NCBI RefSeq assembly: GCF_016615815.1
Contig: NZ_CP067112.1
Span: forward strand, 124,001-188,000
Origin: Luteimonas sp. MC1572
Lineage (GTDB): Bacteria > Pseudomonadota > Gammaproteobacteria > Xanthomonadales > Xanthomonadaceae
Direction: 5' to 3'
Length of the DNA stretch: 64,000 nt
Part shown: positions 51,000-60,486 of the stretch, piece by piece
How positions within the stretch are numbered: the first letter of the stretch is position 1
Layout: each line of letters opens with the position of its first letter
The notes under the pieces: model-generated
Database searches by the model: none
What the model was told of the DNA's origin: nothing
Seen by the model: the letters and a program-made list of their open reading frames with translations, nothing else
Position numbers and translations under genes: made by a program

Positions 51000-51080
51000 T
51001 ACGCCGCAGCGCGCGGTGGTGTGAGGAGCAATGGCCACAGCCCGCAATCTGGCGGATGCTTTTCGTTACCCGCGGGCTGC

Positions 51081-51198
51081 GCGGAGCCCCGAAGTGGCCG
51101 GGAGGCCTTAGCGGGGAAGTCAAGGAGGAGGCATCCGCCGCAGGCGGATCCGGGGGACATGAGCCGCGAAGGCCTCCCGGCCACCACAGGGGCCCCGC
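51081..51198 (-). repeat. large palindromic repeat, copy 2 (inverted orientation)
   Basis: Read on the minus strand it has the same plan as copy 1: outer arms GTGGCCGGGAGGCCTT and its complement (51094-51109, 51169-51184), an inner hairpin ATCCGCC-TGC-GGCGGAT, and the identical cores CTCATGTCCCCCGG and GCCTCCTCCTTGACTTC. A further outer stem (51081-51090 with 51189-51198) matches in 9 of 10 bases. Stem sequences differ from copy 1 but stay self-complementary. Confidence 0.85.
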
Positions 51199-51237
51199 AC
51201 GGTTGCATTGCATCGCGATCACGGGTTCGATTGCCCC

Positions 51238-52002
51238 ATGAAGAACATCAAACCTCTTGCGGCAGTCCTTTGCCTCGCACTGCTCGCCGGCTGCGCCCAC
51301 CAGGCACCACGCAACCCGATGGCGACCTGGGTGCCGTCGCCCAACCACGATGCGCGCCGCCCGGTGATCATCGTGCTGCACTACACCGAGCAGCAGTCGG
51401 TCGAGCAGAGCCTGCACACGCTGCGCACGCACAACAGCGGTGGTCCGGTGAGTTCGCATTACCTGGTGGGCGACGACGGCGCGATCTACCAGCTGGTCGC
51501 CGACAGCCAGCGCGCCTGGCACGCCGGCGGCGGCAGCTGGGGCACCATCACCGACCTCAACTCGGCCTCGATCGGCATCGAGATCGACAACGACGGTGTC
51601 GAGGACTTCAGCGGCGCGCAGGTCGATGCACTGCTGCGCCTGCTCGACGACCTCACCACCCGGCTGCGCATCCCGCGCAGCCAGGTGATCGGCCATTCCG
51701 ACCTGGCGCCGTCGCGCAAGATCGATCCCGGTACGCGCTTCCCGTGGCGGCGGCTGGCCGAGGCCGGCTTCGGCATCTGGCCGGCCGACGATGCGCCACC
51801 GGCGCCCGAAGGCTTCGACGCCCTGCAGGCGCTGCGCCTGCTCGGCTATCCGCTGGATGCACCGGAGGCGACGATCCGCGCGTTCCGCATGCGCTTCCGC
51901 GGCGATGCCGGCAACGTGCTGGATGCCGAGGACCACCGCATCCTGCACGCACTGACCCGGCCGGACGGTGCCGGCCTGCTGAAGCCTACTTCGCTGCAGT
52001 GA
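51238..52002 (+). CDS. amiD: N-acetylmuramoyl-L-alanine amidase, AmiD-like lipoprotein
   Basis: The 254-residue product starts with a lipoprotein signal (MKNIKPLAAVLCLALLAGC). The amidase_2 domain has zinc-site segments VIIVLHYTEQQS (H48) and VIGHSDLAPSRKIDPG, with SSHYLVGDDGAIYQLV, AWHAGGGSWG and SIGIEIDND between them. A C-terminal helical region (EGFDALQALRLLGYPLDAPEATIRAF) resembles a peptidoglycan-binding domain. It cleaves the muramyl-alanine bond in peptidoglycan recycling. Its end overlaps the convergent yceI stop by 17 bp. Confidence 0.93.
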   Translation: MKNIKPLAAVLCLALLAGCAHQAPRNPMATWVPSPNHDARRPVIIVLHYTEQQSVEQSLHTLRTHNSGGPVSSHYLVGDDGAIYQLVADSQRAWHAGGGSWGTITDLNSASIGIEIDNDGVEDFSGAQVDALLRLLDDLTTRLRIPRSQVIGHSDLAPSRKIDPGTRFPWRRLAEAGFGIWPADDAPPAPEGFDALQALRLLGYPLDAPEATIRAFRMRFRGDAGNVLDAEDHRILHALTRPDGAGLLKPTSLQ

Positions 52003-52549
52003 AGCGGATGCGGGTCGAGATCGCGACCTCGTCCGGGATGGTGGCGGTGTCGGCCCAGTCGCCGCCGCCCACGCCGAACGCCAGGCGCTTGACGACCGCA
52101 TTGCCCGCCAGCAGCGGCTGCGCGCCCGGTGTCCAGGTAAAGGTGAGCGTCACCGGCTTGCTGACGCCGTGCAGGCTGAGCGTGCCATCGGCGGCGTAGC
52201 GGTTGCCGCCGAGGCTGCGGAAGCCGCTCGCGGTGTAGCGGGCCTGCGCGAAGCTGGCGATGTCGAAGAAGTCCTTGCTGGCGAGCGTGGAGTCGCGGTC
52301 GGCGTTGCCGGTGACCGCGCCCGCCAGCGGGATCAGCACGTCGAGCTTCGCGGCGGCAGGCGCGGCCGGGTCGAAGCTGAGCGTGGTGGTGAAGCCCGGA
52401 AACTGCCCGGTGAAGGTTTCGCCGTCGTATTCGCTGGCGAACGTCAGCGCCGAGCCGGCGGCCTGGACGTAGTCGGCGGCGGACGCGGGCGCGGCGATGG
52501 CGAGGGTCGCGGCAAGCGCGAGCGGGAGGAGCAGGTGGCTGGAACGCAT
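51986..52549 (-). CDS. YceI family periplasmic protein (copy 2)
   Basis: The 187-residue product has a signal peptide ending ASA-ADYV. The YceI fold is visible as AGSALTFASEYDGETFTGQFPGFTTTLSFDP, STLASKDFFDIASFAQARYTASGF, ADGTLSLHGVSKPVTLTFTW and VGGGDWADTATIPDEVAISTRIRFTAAK. YceI proteins bind isoprenoid-like lipids in a beta barrel. GGAG precedes the ATG. It lies 53 bp downstream of the pirin gene, so the two are probably cotranscribed. Confidence 0.92.
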   Translation of the reverse strand: MRSSHLLLPLALAATLAIAAPASAADYVQAAGSALTFASEYDGETFTGQFPGFTTTLSFDPAAPAAAKLDVLIPLAGAVTGNADRDSTLASKDFFDIASFAQARYTASGFRSLGGNRYAADGTLSLHGVSKPVTLTFTWTPGAQPLLAGNAVVKRLAFGVGGGDWADTATIPDEVAISTRIRFTAAK

Positions 52550-52602
52550 GTCGATCTCCGGAAGAAAGTGCGGGCCGCGGCGCGGGTTGCGCCGCGGCGA
52601 TG

Positions 52603-53310
52603 TCATTGGATGCGCGGCAGGTCGAACACGAGGACCTCGGCGCCGGTGCCGTGCGCGATCTCGACCCGCGGCTCGTCGGCGTACAGCAGCGCATCGCCGG
52701 CCTCGAGCGCATGGCCATTGACCGTCACCGCGCCGCGCACCACGTGCACGTACGCCAGCCGTCCCGGGGCGATCTCCTGCATCGCCGACTCGTCGCCATC
52801 GAACAGGCCTGCGGACATCGTCGCATCCTGATGCAGGGTCACTGAACCGTCGCGCCCGTCCGGACTGGCGACCAGCCGCAGGCGGCCGCGCTTGTCGACA
52901 TCGGGGAACGCCTTCTGCTCGTAGCCGGGCGCGATGCCGCGCTTCGACGGAATGATCCAGATCTGCAGGAAGTGCGTGGTCCGCTCGCGCTCGTGGTTGT
53001 ACTCCGAGTGGGCGACGCCGGTGCCGGCGCTCATCCGCTGCACTTCGCCGGGCACGATGGTGCCGTCGTTGCCCATGGAGTCCTTGTGCGCCAGCGCGCC
53101 ATCGAGGACGTAGCTGATGATCTCCATGTCCTGGTGCGAATGCGTGCCGAAGCCCTGGCCGGCCTGGATGCGGTCCTCGTTGATGACCCGCAGGGGGCCC
53201 CAGTGGACGTGCTCGGGATCGGAGTAGCCTGCAAAAGAGAAGCTGTGCCAGGAATCGAGCCAGCCGTGATTGGCGTGGCCGCGGGCCTTGGCCGGGCGAA
53301 GGGTGATCAT
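52603..53310 (-). CDS. pirin family protein (YhhW-like)
   Basis: The 235-residue bicupin starts MITLRPAKARGHANHGWLDSWHSFSFAGY, the typical pirin entry. Metal ligands lie in GFGTHSHQDMEIISYVLDG (H57, H59) and GTGVAHSEYN, with a Glu at the end of the last segment expected as the fourth. YhhW-type members are iron- or copper-binding with quercetinase-like activity in vitro; the natural role is unclear. The promoter should lie in the AT-rich spacer upstream. Confidence 0.93.
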   Translation of the reverse strand: MITLRPAKARGHANHGWLDSWHSFSFAGYSDPEHVHWGPLRVINEDRIQAGQGFGTHSHQDMEIISYVLDGALAHKDSMGNDGTIVPGEVQRMSAGTGVAHSEYNHERERTTHFLQIWIIPSKRGIAPGYEQKAFPDVDKRGRLRLVASPDGRDGSVTLHQDATMSAGLFDGDESAMQEIAPGRLAYVHVVRGAVTVNGHALEAGDALLYADEPRVEIAHGTGAEVLVFDLPRIQ

Positions 53311-53635
53311 GGGTTGCCTCCAATGTCGGGCGTCGGTCGGTTCGCCGCGCTGGGAGGAAGTCTGATTGCTTTCAAAATCAGGATAAATATCGATTAAACA
53401 AACTTATGCATATAAAAATAGAACAATCGGCCGAATTCCGAGGTTGCCTGCTTGCTGGCTGCCTCGACGTCTATTGTTCTGTATTTGTGATGATTAATGT
53501 CTTTCATGGCTGTATACAGAGTTTGTCAGAACGATAGACTCCCCCGGCTGCAGCAGCGGACGTGGAGCGCACGGCGTTCCCATTTCCGTCATCGCACTCG
53601 ATCATCATCCAACCAGATTCCCCGGAGACACAGAC
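53311..53635. other. AT-rich divergent spacer between pirin and yceI copy 3
   Basis: This 325-bp gap is visibly richer in A/T than the surrounding genes, most strongly at about 53365-53430. It contains the inverted pair AGAACAAT (53420-53427) and ATTGTTCT (53473-53480). It should hold promoters for both divergent genes. No open frame with a credible start was seen. Confidence 0.55.
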
Positions 53636-54226
53636 ATGACCAGCACCTTCAACCGCATCCTCCTCGCCGGCGCGCTGTCGCTGGCCACCGCCAGCGTTTT
53701 CGCCGCGCCGCTCAGCTACAAGATGGACCCGGCGCATACCGACGTGATCGCGCAGTGGAGCCACTTCGGCTATTCCAACCCGATCGCCCATTTCGGCAGC
53801 GTCGACGGCACCATCGTGTATGACGCCGAGAACATCGCCGCGTCCAGCGTCGAAGTGACCCTGCCGATGAGCGGCATGTCCTCGCACGTGGCCAAGTTCG
53901 ACGAGCACCTGCGCAGCGCCGAGCTGTTCGACGTCGCCAACTTCCCGGAAGCCACCTTCAAGAGCACCAAGGTCGAGTCCGCCGGCGAAGGCAAGCTCAC
54001 CATCACCGGTGACCTGACCATCAAGGGCGTGACCAAGCCGGTCGTGCTGGCCGCCACCATCAACAAGGTGGCCGACCATCCGATGAGCAAGCAGCCGACC
54101 GCGGGCTTCGATGCCACCGCCACCTTCAAGCGCTCCGACTTCGGCCTGGGCCTGTACGCGCCGGCGGTCAGCGACGAAGTGCAGATCCGCATCACCACCG
54201 AAGCCTCGGTGCCGAAGGCGAAGTAA
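53636..54226 (+). CDS. yceI: YceI family periplasmic protein (copy 3)
   Basis: The 196-residue product has a signal peptide ending VFA-APLSYKMDPAHTDV. The YceI motifs are clear: AQWSHFGYSNPIAHFG, VEVTLPMSGMSSHVAKFDEHLRSAELFDVANFPEATFKSTKVE, TITGDLTIKGVTKPVVLAATIN and RSDFGLGLYAPAVSDEVQIRI. This copy is closest to the E. coli YceI form. It is divergent from the pirin-yceI unit, so the three genes may respond together. Confidence 0.94.
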   Translation: MTSTFNRILLAGALSLATASVFAAPLSYKMDPAHTDVIAQWSHFGYSNPIAHFGSVDGTIVYDAENIAASSVEVTLPMSGMSSHVAKFDEHLRSAELFDVANFPEATFKSTKVESAGEGKLTITGDLTIKGVTKPVVLAATINKVADHPMSKQPTAGFDATATFKRSDFGLGLYAPAVSDEVQIRITTEASVPKAK

Positions 54227-54280
54227 GACTCGCCCGCAAGGATCCACCGCCGGCGCGGCACTCGCGCCGGCGGCCGGGTT

Positions 54281-54297
54281 TGCACTAGATTGGTGCA
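54281..54297 (+). promoter_or_regulatory. NtrC-binding site abutting the ntrB start codon
   Basis: TGCACT-AGATT-GGTGCA matches the NtrC dyad in 11 of 12 half-site bases and ends one base before the ATG at 54298. Binding here would block transcription reading into ntrB, matching the autorepression of glnL known in enteric bacteria. Confidence 0.78.
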
Positions 54298-55384
54298 ATG
54301 ACCGGCCTCAGCCCCGCCCACGACACCCTGGCCACCCCGCTGCTGCTGGCCGCCGCGGACGGCGTGGTGCTGGGCGGCAATCGCGCTTGCGCGCAATGGC
54401 TGGGGGTCGGCGCCAAGCGCCTGCCTGGCCTGCCGCTGGCCGCGCTGGAACACGGCGATGACCGCCTGCAACGCGCGTTGCACACGCACGGGCCGGGAGA
54501 AACCGTGCGCCTGCCGCGGATGGCACTGGCCTTTCCCGGCGCCGCGGCCCATTTCGCCGATGCCTGGTTGACGGCACAGGACGACGGCGGTTGGCTGCTG
54601 GAGGCGCATCCGGTGGACGAATTCGGCGGTGGCGACCCGGTCGCCGCCCTGCCGTCGGCGCTCTCCGCCGCGCTCCGTGGCCTGGCCCACGAGCTGCGCA
54701 ACCCGCTAGCCGGGCTGAAAGGTGCGACCCAGCTGCTTGCCCGCCGCGTCGGCGACGACGCCGACTCGCGTGAACTGGTCGAACTGATGGAATCCGAAGT
54801 CGGGCGCCTGACCCAGCTCATCGACCAGCTGCTGCAGCCGGTGCCGCCCCGGGCACACGCCCCGCTCAACATCCACGCCGTGCTGGAACGCGTGCTGCGG
54901 CTGGCCGAGAACGATGCCGGCTGGGCGGTGAAGCTGGTGCGCGACTACGACCCCAGCCTGCCGGAACTCGAGGGCGACCCGGACCGGCTCACCCAGGCGG
55001 TCTGGAACCTGGTGCGCAACGCCATCGAAGCCGGCGCCGGCGAAGTGGTGCTGCGCACGCGCGTGGAGCACGGCCTGCGCATAGGAGGCGAACCGCACGC
55101 GCTGGCGCTGCGCCTGGAGATCGTCGACGACGGCCGTGGTGTGCCCGAGGCGCTGGCCGAACAGGTGTTCCTGCCGCTGGTGTCGGGCCGCGCGGAAGGC
55201 ACCGGGCTCGGCCTGGCGCTCGCCCAGCAGGTCGCGCGCGAGCACCGCGGCAGCATCGCCTACCGCTCGCGCGCCGGGCATACCGTGTTCACCCTGCTGC
55301 TGCCGTATCCGCCGCCCGCGGAGGCAGCGCGTGACGCAGCCCACGTCGGCGAAGCGGTCGGGTCCGACGAAAAGGAGGCGGGCA

Positions 55385-55398
<14 letters not shown>
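54298..55398 (+). CDS. ntrB: nitrogen regulation sensor kinase NtrB
   Basis: The 366-residue soluble kinase has an N-terminal PAS-like region (about 10-110), a dimerisation helix with the H-box GLAHELRNPLAGLKGATQLL (H131), and an ATPase domain with the N-box LTQAVWNLVRNAIEAG, G1 EIVDDGRGVP and G2 EGTGLGLALAQQVAREH. It phosphorylates or dephosphorylates NtrC in response to PII. The gene overlaps ntrC by 14 bp. An NtrC dyad touches its start codon. Confidence 0.95.
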
Positions 55399-56809
<1,411 letters not shown>

Positions 56810-56867
56810 ACGCATGCAATGCGGATCACGTGGCGGCAACGGCGGCTGGCGTTAGGCTCTGGCCCCG

Positions 56868-57443
56868 ATGAGCGCACCCGTCCCCCAACCGCACCGCAGC
56901 CGCCCGCTTTGCGCAGCCGCCTGCGCCGTGGTCGTCGCCGCGCTGCTGTCGGCCTGCGCAAGCGCGCCGCCACGCGCGCCCGCCGCGGCACCCGGCTCGC
57001 CTGCGGCACTGCCACGCGCGGAGGTCGGCACCGCGCAGGCGGCCGTGGCCAACCTGGCCGCGGCATCGGCCACCCTGGTCAGCGGTCGCATCGCGCTCAG
57101 GGCCGAGGCCGGCGGCGTGCGCCTGGCCGGCGAGATCGGTGGCCTGACCCGGCATGGCGCCCACGTGCTGCAGGTGCACGCGCGCGGCGACTGCAGCGCG
57201 GTCGATGCGTCCAGCGCCGGCCCGTATTTCGATGCCACCGGCCGCGGCGGCGTGGACGGCGGCAGCGACCGCATCATTGCCGACGCGCAGGGCGTGGCCC
57301 GCGTGGCACAGCTGGTGCCCGCCGCCGTGCTGGGTGGTGGCGCTGCCAACGACATCGCCGGCCGCGCGCTGGTGGTCATGGGCGCGACATCCGGCGCCAC
57401 CAGCGCGCGCGTGGCCTGCGGCGTGATCCGGCTGGCACCATGA
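56868..57443 (+). CDS. Cu/Zn superoxide dismutase-like lipoprotein lacking metal ligands
   Basis: The 191-residue product begins with a lipoprotein signal (VVVAALLSAC). It aligns with the next gene over the SOD fold: LQVHARGDCSAVDASSAG against FHVHETGDCSAPDGSSAG, and the RVACGVI end keeps the disulfide (C109, C184). Only one copper His remains (H104); the first is Gln (Q102). The bridging His is Tyr (Y120), the zinc His/Asp cluster is absent, and the last copper His is replaced (VVMGATSG). It is probably a non-enzymatic paralogue. Confidence 0.85.
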   Translation: MSAPVPQPHRSRPLCAAACAVVVAALLSACASAPPRAPAAAPGSPAALPRAEVGTAQAAVANLAAASATLVSGRIALRAEAGGVRLAGEIGGLTRHGAHVLQVHARGDCSAVDASSAGPYFDATGRGGVDGGSDRIIADAQGVARVAQLVPAAVLGGGAANDIAGRALVVMGATSGATSARVACGVIRLAP

Positions 57444-57528
57444 GCCGTGCGGCACGGGTTTTCAGCACTGTCGCCTGAACCCTGGTTTCCGTCCCGCGCC
57501 ATCCGGCGCGCCCCGAAGGGAGTTCCCC

Positions 57529-58155
57529 ATGCGTACCACCACCCTCACCGTGCTCACCGCCGCGCTGGCGCTCGCGCTGTCCGCCTGTGGCGACCGCGCC
57601 GGCGTCGATGAAGCCGCCACCCCGCCCGCCGCCGCGCTGCCCGGCGAGTCGCCGCCGGATGCGACAGCGCCGGGCTACGCGCCGATCGACGAAGTCCCGG
57701 CCGCCGCCGCGGTGGCCGCGCTCGCCGCGACCGCCGGCAACACCACCAGCGGCCAGCTGCGCTTTGCCGCCGTGGACGGTGGCGTGCACATCACCGGCCA
57801 GGTCACCGGCCTCAAGCCCGGCACCGAACACGGGTTCCACGTGCACGAGACCGGCGACTGCAGCGCGCCCGATGGCAGCAGTGCCGGCGGACATTTCAAT
57901 CCTGCCGGCAGCGCGCATGGTCGCGTGGGCGTCGCGGCCCACCACGCCGGCGACACCAACAACATCACCGCCGACGATGCGGGCGTGGCGCAGGTCGATA
58001 CGCGCCTGGAAGGCGCCACGCTCGGTGATGGCGCGCCCACCGACGTGATCGGCAAGGGCGTGATCGTGCATGCCGACCCGGACGACTACACCACGCAGCC
58101 GACTGGCAATGCCGGCGCGCGATTGGCCTGCGGCGTGATCGGCGCGGGGTCGTAA
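57529..58155 (+). CDS. sodC: Cu/Zn superoxide dismutase lipoprotein
   Basis: The 208-residue product has a lipoprotein signal (ALALALSAC) and a Pro/Ala-rich tether. All metal ligands are present: copper H104, H106, H122 and H181; zinc H122, H130, H139 and D142; and the disulfide C111-C201. The spacing matches known SodC. It dismutates superoxide outside the cytoplasm. The gene lies 85 bp after its degenerate paralogue, with a ribosome site (GAAGGGAG) of its own. Confidence 0.95.
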   Translation: MRTTTLTVLTAALALALSACGDRAGVDEAATPPAAALPGESPPDATAPGYAPIDEVPAAAAVAALAATAGNTTSGQLRFAAVDGGVHITGQVTGLKPGTEHGFHVHETGDCSAPDGSSAGGHFNPAGSAHGRVGVAAHHAGDTNNITADDAGVAQVDTRLEGATLGDGAPTDVIGKGVIVHADPDDYTTQPTGNAGARLACGVIGAGS

Positions 58156-58162
58156 GACCGCG

Positions 58163-59080
58163 TCAGAGCGCGTCGCGCGGGTCGCCGGTGGCGTGCGCGA
58201 ACGCCACCGGGATGCCGTGCGCGCGCAGCACGCTCGCGAACTGGCGCTGGCGCGCTTCGAAATGCGCGAAGCCGCGCGCCAGCCGCGCATGGCGCGCGTC
58301 GTCGACGTTGTCGTTGTCGCCGGACGGCGCGTCGTCAGGCGCATAGAGGGCGCGCCACGCGTCGGGCGAAAGCAGCGCCATGCGCACTTCGCCGTCCGCA
58401 TAGCGCAACAGCGGCTCGGGCGGCGCATCGAGCCAGGCCTCGCGCGCCGGTGACAGCAACGCGGTCTCGAGCAGCGGCCACAACGGCTCGAGGCCGGCGT
58501 GGCCGTACTGCAGCGCGGTCATCGCGCACAGGTCGTGCACGGTGAGGTAGCGGGCGTGCTCGACCCTCAGGCCGAAGACCTCCTGCATCGCCAGCGCGGT
58601 GGCCGCGCCGGCCATGCCTTCTTCCATCAGGTCGGCCTCGCAGCGCGCGGCGACGCGTGCGGCAATCGCGGCATCGCCGTCCAGCACGAACGGCAGCAGG
58701 CGCAGGGGACCGCCGCGGAAGTCCGCCGATGGCGACAGCGCGCCCGGCAGTTGGCCGGCATGGCTGCCGAATGCGATCACGCGCGCGCCGCCGCCACTCG
58801 CGCGCGGCGCGCGCGTGGCCAGTTGCCAGAGCTCCTGGTGCAGTGGCCAGCCCGGGCGAAGCAGCTCGACCGGGTCGTAGTGCGCCGCGACCAGCGTGCA
58901 GTCGAGCCGCGCGGCATCGGGCGCGAACGCGGCGAGGTCGGCGGCAACCAGCGCGGCCAGCGCGCCGGCCTGCTCCTGCGCCACGCTGTCGTGCGTCACG
59001 GCGGCGCCGTAGGCGAGTTCAAGTGCCAGCGCGCCGAGCACGCGGCCATGTCCGGGAACCGGTGGAGTGATGTCGTTCAT
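58163..59080 (-). CDS. conserved hypothetical protein (305 aa)
   Basis: The 305-residue soluble protein starts MNDITPPVPGHGRVLGALALELAYGAAVTHDSVAQEQAGAL and is Ala/Leu-rich and helical. Recognisable but unassigned segments include CTLVAAHYDPVELLRPGWPLHQELWQLA, RVIAFGSHAGQLPGALSPSADFRGGPLRLLPFVL and a central HARYLTVHDLCAMTALQYGHAGLEPLWPL. No known motif was found. It converges with sodC and diverges from the thiolase gene, whose start lies 78 bp away. Confidence 0.65.
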   Translation of the reverse strand: MNDITPPVPGHGRVLGALALELAYGAAVTHDSVAQEQAGALAALVAADLAAFAPDAARLDCTLVAAHYDPVELLRPGWPLHQELWQLATRAPRASGGGARVIAFGSHAGQLPGALSPSADFRGGPLRLLPFVLDGDAAIAARVAARCEADLMEEGMAGAATALAMQEVFGLRVEHARYLTVHDLCAMTALQYGHAGLEPLWPLLETALLSPAREAWLDAPPEPLLRYADGEVRMALLSPDAWRALYAPDDAPSGDNDNVDDARHARLARGFAHFEARQRQFASVLRAHGIPVAFAHATGDPRDAL

Positions 59081-59158
59081 TGGCCCTGCGCATATGCAGC
59101 GCTAAACTGGCGCCCATTATGCCCGCCCGCGCAGGCGCGCCGTCCCGAGAGGTCATCC

Positions 59159-60436
59159 ATGCTGCATGGTCGCCCCGTCGCCGTCCTTGGCGGCGTCCGC
59201 ATTCCCTTCTGCCGGCAGAACACGGCCTACGCCGACGTCGGCAACCTCGGCATGTCGGTGCGCACGCTTGGCGCACTGGTCGAACGCTTCGGCCTGCACG
59301 GCCAGCAGCTCGGCGAAGTGGCGATGGGTGCGGTGATCAAGCACTCCAGCGACTGGAACCTCGGCCGCGAGGCGGCGATGTCGTCCGGGCTGTCGCCGCT
59401 GACGCCGGGCATCACCCTGCAGCGCGCCTGCGGCACGTCGCTGGATTCCATCATCACCATCGGCAACAAGATCGCCTGCGGGCAGATCGAGTCCGGCATC
59501 GGTGGCGGCAGCGACAGCACCTCGGACGTGCCGATCGTCTACGGCAGGGCGCTGCGCCGGCGCCTGCTGGCGGCCAACGCCGCGAAGACGACGCGCGACA
59601 AGCTGGCGCAGTTCGCGGGCTTCCGCTTCGGCGAGCTGAAGCCGGATTTCCCCGGCGTGGCCGAGCCGCGCACCGGCAAGTCGATGGGCGAGCACTGCGA
59701 GGACATGGCCAAGGAGTGGAGCATCTCGCGCGACTCGCAGGACCAGCTCGCGGTGGCCTCGCACCACCGGCTGGCCGCGGCCTACGAGCGCGGCTTCTTC
59801 GACGACCTGGTGGTGCCGTTCCGCGGCGTGTCGCGCGACAACATCCTGCGCGCCGATTCCACCCTGGAAAAGCTCGCCACCCTCAAGCCGGCGTTCGACC
59901 GTGTGTCGGGGCGCGGCACGCTCACCGCAGGCAATTCCACGCCGCTGACCGATGGTGCATCGGCCTGCCTGCTGTCGACCGACGAATGGGCCGCGGCGCA
60001 TGGCCACGAGGTGCTGTGCCACGTCCGTGACGCGCAGGTGGCCGCGGTCGATTTCGTGCATGGCGAAGGCCTGCTGATGGCGCCGACGGTGGCGGTGGCA
60101 CAGCTGCTGGCGCGCAACAACCTCACGCTGCAGGACTTCGACATCTACGAGATCCACGAGGCCTTCGCCGCGCAGGTGCTGTGCACGCTGCGCGCCTGGG
60201 AAAGCGAGGACTACTGCCGCACGCGGCTGGGCCTGGACGCGCCGCTGGGCCGCATCGATCCGGCGAAAATGAACCCGCTCGGCTCGTCGCTGGCCACCGG
60301 CCATCCGTTCGCCGCCACCGGTGCGCGCATCGTGGCCAGCGCCGCCAAGCAGCTGCGCGAACGCGGCGGCGGCCGCTGCCTGGTATCGATCTGCACCGCC
60401 GGCGGCATGGGCGTGGTCGCGATCCTCGAGCGCTGA
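59159..60436 (+). CDS. acetyl-CoA C-acyltransferase (thiolase, FadI-like)
   Basis: The 425-residue enzyme has the thiolase catalytic Cys in ITLQRACGTSLDS (C91), IYEIHEAFAAQVL, the NPLGSSLATGHPFAATGAR histidine loop and the closing Cys in CTAGGMGVVAIL. The length and RTGKSMGEHCEDMAKEW segment fit the FadI/acetyl-CoA acyltransferase group, which cleaves 3-ketoacyl-CoA in beta-oxidation. No fadJ partner is adjacent. GAGAGG precedes the ATG. Confidence 0.93.
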   Translation: MLHGRPVAVLGGVRIPFCRQNTAYADVGNLGMSVRTLGALVERFGLHGQQLGEVAMGAVIKHSSDWNLGREAAMSSGLSPLTPGITLQRACGTSLDSIITIGNKIACGQIESGIGGGSDSTSDVPIVYGRALRRRLLAANAAKTTRDKLAQFAGFRFGELKPDFPGVAEPRTGKSMGEHCEDMAKEWSISRDSQDQLAVASHHRLAAAYERGFFDDLVVPFRGVSRDNILRADSTLEKLATLKPAFDRVSGRGTLTAGNSTPLTDGASACLLSTDEWAAAHGHEVLCHVRDAQVAAVDFVHGEGLLMAPTVAVAQLLARNNLTLQDFDIYEIHEAFAAQVLCTLRAWESEDYCRTRLGLDAPLGRIDPAKMNPLGSSLATGHPFAATGARIVASAAKQLRERGGGRCLVSICTAGGMGVVAILER

Positions 60437-60486
60437 CGCCGCTCCGCCAACAGCCGGCGCGCGGATCGCGCACCGGCTGCCACGCG

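Larger units (their letters stand above)
50879..51237. other. intergenic region holding an inverted pair of large structured repeats
   Basis: This 359-bp gap between glnA and the amidase gene contains no convincing gene. Two copies of a roughly 100-bp palindromic element fill most of it in opposite orientation (50903-50999 and 51081-51198). Short frames here, such as the minus-strand 50927-51208 frame, arise from the repeats and lack codon or start-site support. Confidence 0.8.

Noticed and set aside
50903..51198. CRISPR array or transposon ends
   Set aside because: There are no regularly spaced direct repeats with unique spacers, no cas genes, no transposase and no target-site duplication; the copies are inverted and internally palindromic.
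50927..51208. A small minus-strand gene in the glnA-amiD gap
   Set aside because: The frame crosses both structured repeats. Peptides derived from the repeat cores recur in other frames here and near 7.2 kb, showing they come from the DNA element.
56868..57443. SOD-like gene as a pseudogene
   Set aside because: The frame, lipoprotein signal, disulfide Cys and fold positions are intact with no internal stop; loss of metal ligands alone does not make it a pseudogene.
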